This document shows positions 6,481 to 10,056 of a stretch of DNA of 10,056 bases, piece by piece; the first letter of the stretch is position 1; each line of letters opens with the position of its first letter. A model generated the notes under the pieces. The model was given only the letters and a program-made list of their open reading frames with translations. It made no database searches and had not been told where the DNA came from. The position numbers and the translations under genes were made by a program. Source of the DNA: Burkholderiales bacterium (lineage in GTDB: Bacteria; Pseudomonadota; Gammaproteobacteria; Burkholderiales; Ga0077523); the NCBI GenBank assembly GCA_025459035.1, contig JALORJ010000060.1:1-10056 (forward strand). The letters are read 5' to 3'.

Positions 6481-7695
6481 ATGTCCACCGCCGCCGCTTC
6501 GCTCTTCCACGCCGTCGAGATGGCCCCGCGCGATCCCATCCTCGGCGTCACCGAGGCGTTCGCCGCCGACACCCACGCGGACAAGGTCAACCTCGGCGTC
6601 GGGGTCTACACCGGCGAGGACGGCAAGGTGCCGCTGCTCGACTGCGTCAGGCGCGCCGAGGCGCAGCTGGTCGCCGCCGCGGCGCCCCGCTCGTATCTGC
6701 CGATCGACGGTCTCGCGGCGTACGACCGCGCCGTGCAGCAGCTCGTCTTCGGCGCCACCAGCGACGTCGTCGCGAGCCGCCGCGCCGTGACCGTGCAGGC
6801 GCTTGGCGGGACCGGCGGCCTGCGCATCGGCGCCGACCTGCTGCGACGCGTGTCGCCCGGCGCGAAGATCTGGATCAGCGACCCGAGCTGGGAAAACCAC
6901 CGCGCGCTGTTCGAGGCCGCCGGCTCCGAGGTCCGCACCTACCCGTACCACGACCCGCGCACCCGCGGGCTCGACTTCGACGGCATGCGCGCCGCGCTCG
7001 CGACGGCGCCCGCCGGGGATGTCGTGGTGCTGCACGCGTGCTGCCACAACCCGACCGGCGTCGACCTGAGCGACGCGCAGTGGGACACCGTCATCGACAT
7101 CGTGCGCGATCGCGGCCTCGTGCCCTTTCTCGACATCGCGTACCAGGGCTTCGGCGACGGCCTCGAGGCCGACGCGGCGGCCGTCCGCCGATTCGCCGCG
7201 ACCGGTCTACCGATGCTCGTGTCGAACTCGTTCTCGAAGAGCTTCTCGCTGTACGGCGAGCGCGTCGGCGCGCTGAGCGTGGTCGCGGCGTCGGCCGACG
7301 AGGCCGCGCGCGTGCTGAGCCAGCTCAAGCGCATCGTGCGCACCAACTACTCGAACCCGCCGACGCATGGCAGCAAGGTGGTCGCGGCGGTCCTCGACAC
7401 ACCGGAGGTGCGTGCGCTGTGGGACGAGGAACTCGGTCGCATGCGCGACCGCATCAAGCAGATGCGCCAGGCGCTGGCGCAGCGTCTCGCGGCAGCCCTG
7501 CCGCAGCAGGATCACGGCTTCGTCGTGTCGCAGCGGGGCATGTTCTCGTACACGGGTCTGACCCGCGCACAGGTGGAGCGCCTGCGTACCGAGCACTCGG
7601 TTTACGCGGTCGACACGGGCCGCATCTGCGTGGCCGCGCTGAACCTCGGCAACATCGACCACGTCGCGGCCGCAATGGCGGCGGTGCAGCGCTGA
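6481..7695 (+). CDS. tyrB: Aromatic/aspartate aminotransferase, class I fold type (TyrB-like)
   Basis: This is a cytoplasmic PLP enzyme that transfers amino groups between 2-oxoglutarate and aromatic amino acids or aspartate, the last step of Phe and Tyr synthesis. The 404 aa compare with 397 in E. coli TyrB. Visible class I landmarks are NLGVGVYTGEDG (37-48), Y72 in SYLPIDG, CHNPTGVD, FLDIAYQGFGDG, the Schiff-base Lys K253 in SNSFSKSFSLYGERVG with R261 eight residues on, and the substrate-carboxylate Arg R381 in GRICVAALN. The GR-[MI]-CVA-x-LN ending is closer to E. coli TyrB (GRMCVAGLN) than to AspC, which is why I prefer TyrB; an AspC-like broad specificity cannot be excluded. The start ATG lies 50 bases from the uvrB start and lacks a Shine-Dalgarno. 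No terminator is seen before the tRNA promoter, so some transcripts may read into the tRNA. Confidence 0.9.
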   Translation: MSTAAASLFHAVEMAPRDPILGVTEAFAADTHADKVNLGVGVYTGEDGKVPLLDCVRRAEAQLVAAAAPRSYLPIDGLAAYDRAVQQLVFGATSDVVASRRAVTVQALGGTGGLRIGADLLRRVSPGAKIWISDPSWENHRALFEAAGSEVRTYPYHDPRTRGLDFDGMRAALATAPAGDVVVLHACCHNPTGVDLSDAQWDTVIDIVRDRGLVPFLDIAYQGFGDGLEADAAAVRRFAATGLPMLVSNSFSKSFSLYGERVGALSVVAASADEAARVLSQLKRIVRTNYSNPPTHGSKVVAAVLDTPEVRALWDEELGRMRDRIKQMRQALAQRLAAALPQQDHGFVVSQRGMFSYTGLTRAQVERLRTEHSVYAVDTGRICVAALNLGNIDHVAAAMAAVQR

Positions 7696-7722
7696 AGGGG
7701 GTTTGCCGGTCGCCCGACGCGG

Positions 7723-7752
7723 TTGACCGGTCGCTCCGCGCGTCGATATAGT
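7723..7752 (+). promoter_or_regulatory. Sigma70 promoter of the tRNA-Asn gene
   Basis: TTGACC (7723-7728) and TATAGT (7747-7752) each match the consensus at five of six positions and are 18 bp apart. The predicted start near 7759 is about eight bases before the mature tRNA. The bases after the -10 (CGCGGG, 7753-7758) form a GC-rich discriminator, which in stable RNA promoters is linked to negative control by ppGpp and DksA. The -35 box overlaps one arm of a small CCGGTC/GACCGG inverted repeat (7706-7711 and 7725-7730). Confidence 0.8.
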
Positions 7753-7766
7753 CGCGGGCTGTCGAT

Positions 7767-7842
7767 TCCTCGATAGCTCAGTCGGTAGAGCGTCGGACTG
7801 TTAATCCGCAGGTCGCTGGTTCGAGTCCAGCTCGAGGAGCCA
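7767..7842 (+). tRNA. tRNA-Asn (anticodon GUU)
   Basis: All four arms fold. The acceptor stem TCCTCGA pairs with TCGAGGA, followed by discriminator G and encoded CCA. The D stem is GCTC/GAGC with loop AGTCGGTA. The anticodon loop is CTGTTAA with GTT at 7800-7802. The variable loop is AGGTC. The T stem GCTGG/CCAGC carries loop TTCGAGT. The gene is 76 nt, the standard length. The outermost anticodon-stem pair is a U27-C43 mismatch (7793 and 7809); the other four pairs are intact. It has its own promoter and terminator and no integrase nearby. Confidence 0.97.
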
Positions 7843-7848
7843 TCTTCC

Positions 7849-7880
7849 GAAGCCCGGGCGCCGCAAGGCGTCCGGGCTTC
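7849..7880 (+). terminator. Intrinsic-type terminator of tRNA-Asn
   Basis: A 14-pair stem (7849-7862 with 7867-7880, one G-U pair) closes on a GCAA tetraloop, a GNRA loop that makes a very stable hairpin. It starts six bases after the tRNA CCA. The following bases (GTCTTG) are only weakly U-rich. Position and shape make it the natural end of the tRNA transcript. Confidence 0.8.
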
Positions 7881-8022
7881 GTCTTGTGGGCGCCCGTGAC
7901 CGGTCCGGTGCGCGCCTTCTTCCCCGCATGTCCTGCATGATCGAACGCGCGCGTCGTCGGCGCCCCGCGAGCGACCCGCATCGGCGGCAACATCGGGCCC
8001 TCGCCGCCGTGCTCTCACCCCG

Positions 8023-9552
8023 ATGAACATCGCCACCTTGCTGTCCCGCGTCGCCCGCGTCCATCCGACGCGACCGGCGGTTCGTCTCGGGGCGCATCTG
8101 CATCTCGATCACGCCGCGCTCGCGCAGCGCAGCGCCCGTGTCGCGGGCGCGCTACGCGCCGCCCTGCACCTCGCCGCCGGCGACCGCGTCGCGCTGTGGA
8201 TGCCCAACCGGGTCGACTATGTCGAAGCGATGCTGGGCACCTGGTGGGCCGGCCTCGTCGTGGTGCCGATCAACGCGAAGCTGCACCCGAAGGAACTCGA
8301 CTTCATCGTCGGCGACACCGAGGCCTCGGTGCTGCTGACCACGCGCGCGCTCGCCGCGGCGCTGGCCGATCAGGCGCTGCCGACGCACCGCACCTGCCGC
8401 GTGCTCGCCGTGGACGATCCCGAGTGGGCGACGCTGCTCGCGGGCGAGCCGTGGCCGCTCGTCGAACGCGCGCCAGGCGACCTCGCGTGGCTCTTCTACA
8501 CGTCCGGGACCACCGGACGACCGAAGGGCGTGATGCAGACCCACGCCAATCTGCAGGCCACGACCGCCGGCTACTTCACCGACGTCGATCGCGTCGATGC
8601 CGACGATCACGTGGTCTACGCCGCGCCGATGTCGCATGGCGCCGGGGCCTACCTGCCGGCGTTCCTGTCGCGGGGAGCGACGCACGTCGTGCCGGCGTCG
8701 GGCGGCTTCGATCCGGCCGAGCTCGTCGAGCTGTCGCGGCAACTCGGACGGCTGTGCCTGTTCGCGGCGCCGACGATGGTGCGGCGCCTCGTGGACCACA
8801 TCGTCGAGACCGGCGCCGACGCGAGCGGCTTCCGCACGATCGTGTACGGCGGCGGGCCGATGTACGCCCCCGACATCGCGCGCGCACGCGCGGCGATGGG
8901 TCCGCGTTTCGTGCAGATCTACGGCCAGGGTGAATCGCCGATGACGATCACGGTGCTGTCGCGCGAGCATCTCGAGGACACCGCACACCCGCGTCACGCG
9001 GTGCGCTCGGCGTCCGTCGGCGTCGCGCACTCGCTCGTGGACGTGCGGGTGGTCGGGCCCGACGGCGCGCCCCTTCCTGACGGCGAGACCGGCGAGGTGA
9101 TCGTGCGCGGGCCGACGGTGATGGCGGGCTACTGGCGCAATCCCGAAGCGACCGCGAACACGCTGCGCGACGGCTGGCTGTGGACCGGCGACCTCGGCGC
9201 GTTCGACGCCGACGGCTTCCTCGCACTGAAGGACCGGTCGAAGGACCTGATCATCTCGGGTGGCAGCAACATCTATCCGCGCGAGGTCGAGGAAGTGCTG
9301 CTGCTGCACCCCGACGTGCGCGAGGTCGCGGTGGTCGGCGTGCCCGACTCGGAGTGGGGCGAGATCGTGGTGGCGTTCGTGGTCGCGGGGCCGCAGGTGA
9401 CGGTCGCAGCGCTCGAGGCGCTGTGCCTCGACCACATCGCGCGCTTCAAGCGCCCGAAGCAGTGGCGCTTCGTCGACGCGCTGCCGAAGAACCACTACGG
9501 CAAGGTGCTCAAGACCGCGCTGCGCATGCAGCTGCAGGCGTCCGCGGGCTGA
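8023..9552 (+). CDS. AMP-forming acyl-CoA synthetase (class I adenylate-forming ligase), substrate unknown
   Basis: Enzymes of this family activate a carboxylic acid with ATP to an acyl-AMP and then transfer the acyl group to CoA. The 509 aa are a typical full length. Landmarks in order are the P-loop YTSGTTGRPKG (159-169), the YGQGE form of the usual YGxTE motif, the WTGDLG motif with D390 contacting ribose, R405 in LKDRSKD at the hinge, SGGSNIYPREVEEV, and the C-terminal adenylation Lys K494 in PKNHYGKVLK. The overall look (short N-terminus, SGGSNIYP) resembles medium/long-chain or aromatic acid CoA ligases such as the FadD3 and malonyl-CoA synthetase-like groups, but the substrate cannot be read from the sequence. 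Regulatory context is poor: no Shine-Dalgarno is visible before the ATG, the gene stands alone, and no acyl-CoA dehydrogenase, thioesterase or carrier protein is in view. No earlier in-frame start is evident in the 45 bases checked. Confidence 0.88.
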   Translation: MNIATLLSRVARVHPTRPAVRLGAHLHLDHAALAQRSARVAGALRAALHLAAGDRVALWMPNRVDYVEAMLGTWWAGLVVVPINAKLHPKELDFIVGDTEASVLLTTRALAAALADQALPTHRTCRVLAVDDPEWATLLAGEPWPLVERAPGDLAWLFYTSGTTGRPKGVMQTHANLQATTAGYFTDVDRVDADDHVVYAAPMSHGAGAYLPAFLSRGATHVVPASGGFDPAELVELSRQLGRLCLFAAPTMVRRLVDHIVETGADASGFRTIVYGGGPMYAPDIARARAAMGPRFVQIYGQGESPMTITVLSREHLEDTAHPRHAVRSASVGVAHSLVDVRVVGPDGAPLPDGETGEVIVRGPTVMAGYWRNPEATANTLRDGWLWTGDLGAFDADGFLALKDRSKDLIISGGSNIYPREVEEVLLLHPDVREVAVVGVPDSEWGEIVVAFVVAGPQVTVAALEALCLDHIARFKRPKQWRFVDALPKNHYGKVLKTALRMQLQASAG

Positions 9553-9572
9553 CAACCTGCGAATGCATCCGC

Positions 9573-9608
9573 CGCGCACGCAAGCGGCATCGGCCCCTCG
9601 CGTGCGCG
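9573..9608. terminator. Possible terminator hairpin between convergent genes
   Basis: CGCGCACGC (9573-9581) is exactly complementary to GCGTGCGCG (9600-9608) with an 18-base loop. It lies between the ligase stop (9552) and the stop of the convergent RICIN gene (9624). There is no T-tract on either strand, so a termination role rests on position and stem only. Confidence 0.4.
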
Positions 9609-9623
9609 CGCGGCCCCGCCGCG

Positions 9624-10056
9624 CTACTTGGCGGTCCAGTACTGCCCCGACACCTCGGCGCACGCGGCCATCTGCAACTGGTTGTTGCGACCGTCGTTGA
9701 TCACGTCCAGACAGCGGTCCGGCCCCGTGAACTGCGTGCGCAGCCGCACATGCCCGGGACGCGACGTGCCCTCCAGGGTCCACATCTGGCCCGAGTACGC
9801 ACCGCAGTCGGCCATCTGCAGACGGTTGTTGCGACCGTCGTTGACGACATCGAGGCAGCGGCTCGCCCCGGTGAAGCGCGTGCGCAGGCGATAGGCGCCC
9901 GGCACCTCGCGCGCCGGCTCGAGCGCCCACGCCTGACCCGAGTACGCGCCGCACGGTGCCATCTGGATGCGGTTGTTGCGACCGTCGTTGACGATGTCCA
10001 GGCAGCGGTCGGCTCCGGTGAACAGATTGCGAAACCGCGCAGGGCTGCCGGGCGGC
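9624..10056 (-). CDS. Ricin-type beta-trefoil (RICIN) domain protein, C-terminal part (5' end beyond window)
   Basis: The minus-strand frame is open from the window edge to the TAG at 9624-9626, so the N-terminus and any signal peptide are not visible; an internal ATG at 9960-9962 is not the likely start. The visible 143 codons are three repeats of 48-49 residues. Each contains RCLD[IV][VI]NDGRNN, then [LI]QMAxC and SGQxW, ending QYWTAK. These are QxW repeats of the ricin B-lectin fold, whose three lobes bind sugars; each repeat has two Cys spaced as for the within-lobe disulfide. This implies a secreted or periplasmic protein, perhaps with an enzyme or adhesin domain upstream. The binding-lobe Asp and the first Gln are kept, but the Asn normally just before the QxW Gln is Gly in all three repeats. 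The domain call is confident; sugar specificity and the whole protein's function are unknown. Confidence 0.85.
   Translation of the reverse strand, partial: PPGSPARFRNLFTGADRCLDIVNDGRNNRIQMAPCGAYSGQAWALEPAREVPGAYRLRTRFTGASRCLDVVNDGRNNRLQMADCGAYSGQMWTLEGTSRPGHVRLRTQFTGPDRCLDVINDGRNNQLQMAACAEVSGQYWTAK
9669..10023 (-). repeat. Three tandem RICIN-repeat units with identical 21-bp cores
   Basis: Equivalent points of the repeats lie at 9669, 9813 and 9960, giving periods of 144 and 147 bp. A 21-bp stretch coding for the NDGRNN region is identical at DNA level at 9680-9700, 9824-9844 and 9971-9991, including synonymous positions. Flanking codons differ. This suggests recent internal duplication or gene conversion between units, or strong codon constraint. 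Confidence 0.85.

Noticed and set aside
4430..6790. 786-codon plus-strand open frame opposite uvrB
   Set aside because: It spans the whole of uvrB and the divergent start region, has no recognisable domain, and its composition mirrors UvrB codons. It is a GC-rich antisense artefact.
7767..8022. Possible integration site at the tRNA-Asn 3' end
   Set aside because: No integrase, no duplicated tRNA 3' end and no change in composition appear downstream; the tRNA is followed directly by its terminator and a normal gene.
7602..8112. Minus-strand frames across tRNA-Asn with LDSNQRPAD-like peptides
   Set aside because: This is the well-known spurious protein produced by translating the complement of a tRNA gene.
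8152..9954. 600-codon minus-strand frame opposite the acyl-CoA ligase running into the RICIN gene
   Set aside because: It is antisense to a protein with complete adenylate-forming motifs and is in a different frame from the RICIN repeats. It is a compositional artefact.
9669..10056. Evenly spaced repeats that could be taken for a CRISPR-like array
   Set aside because: The 144-147 bp period is a multiple of three, the whole unit is conserved in one reading frame, and it translates to QxW repeats; it is a protein repeat.

Overview
The window looks like a chromosomal segment of a high-GC Gram-negative bacterium, most likely a betaproteobacterium. The evidence is the strong G/C bias at third codon positions, a proteobacterial-type RNase E with a long disordered C-terminal tail, the divergent rluC/rne pair, and uvrB next to an aromatic-type aminotransferase, a neighbourhood I associate with Burkholderiales and relatives. 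No species can be named from the sequence alone.

Layout from left to right. (1) The minus strand carries rluC (23S rRNA pseudouridine synthase), cut by the left edge. (2) A 452-bp divergent gap follows, holding a plausible sigma70 promoter and a long structured leader for rne. (3) rne (RNase E, 962 aa) lies on the plus strand. (4) Next is a 124-bp convergent gap packed with large perfect or near-perfect hairpins. (5) uvrB (excinuclease ABC subunit B) is on the minus strand and starts with TTG behind a consensus Shine-Dalgarno. (6) Only 50 bp away and divergent is a class I aromatic/aspartate aminotransferase (tyrB-like). (7) A tRNA-Asn(GUU) follows with its own strong promoter and a GNRA-loop terminator. 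(8) An AMP-forming acyl-CoA synthetase of unknown substrate comes next on the plus strand. (9) At the right edge on the minus strand is the C-terminal part of a ricin-type beta-trefoil (RICIN) protein with three near-identical repeats.

Functionally the left two thirds is core information processing: rRNA modification, mRNA decay and rRNA/tRNA maturation, nucleotide excision repair, amino acid metabolism and a tRNA. No operon links these genes; almost every neighbouring pair is divergent or convergent. The last part (acyl-CoA ligase and RICIN protein) is more accessory. I see no integrase, transposase, CRISPR array, toxin-antitoxin pair or phage gene.

I did not find a convincing new system. 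The points most worth a second look are the rne leader (promoter plus inverted repeat), the RNase E tail (amphipathic helix, three Arg-rich patches, duplicated QQ[VI]ETR motif), the hairpin cluster between rne and uvrB, and the RICIN repeats, which share 21-bp DNA identities and lack the usual binding-site Asn.
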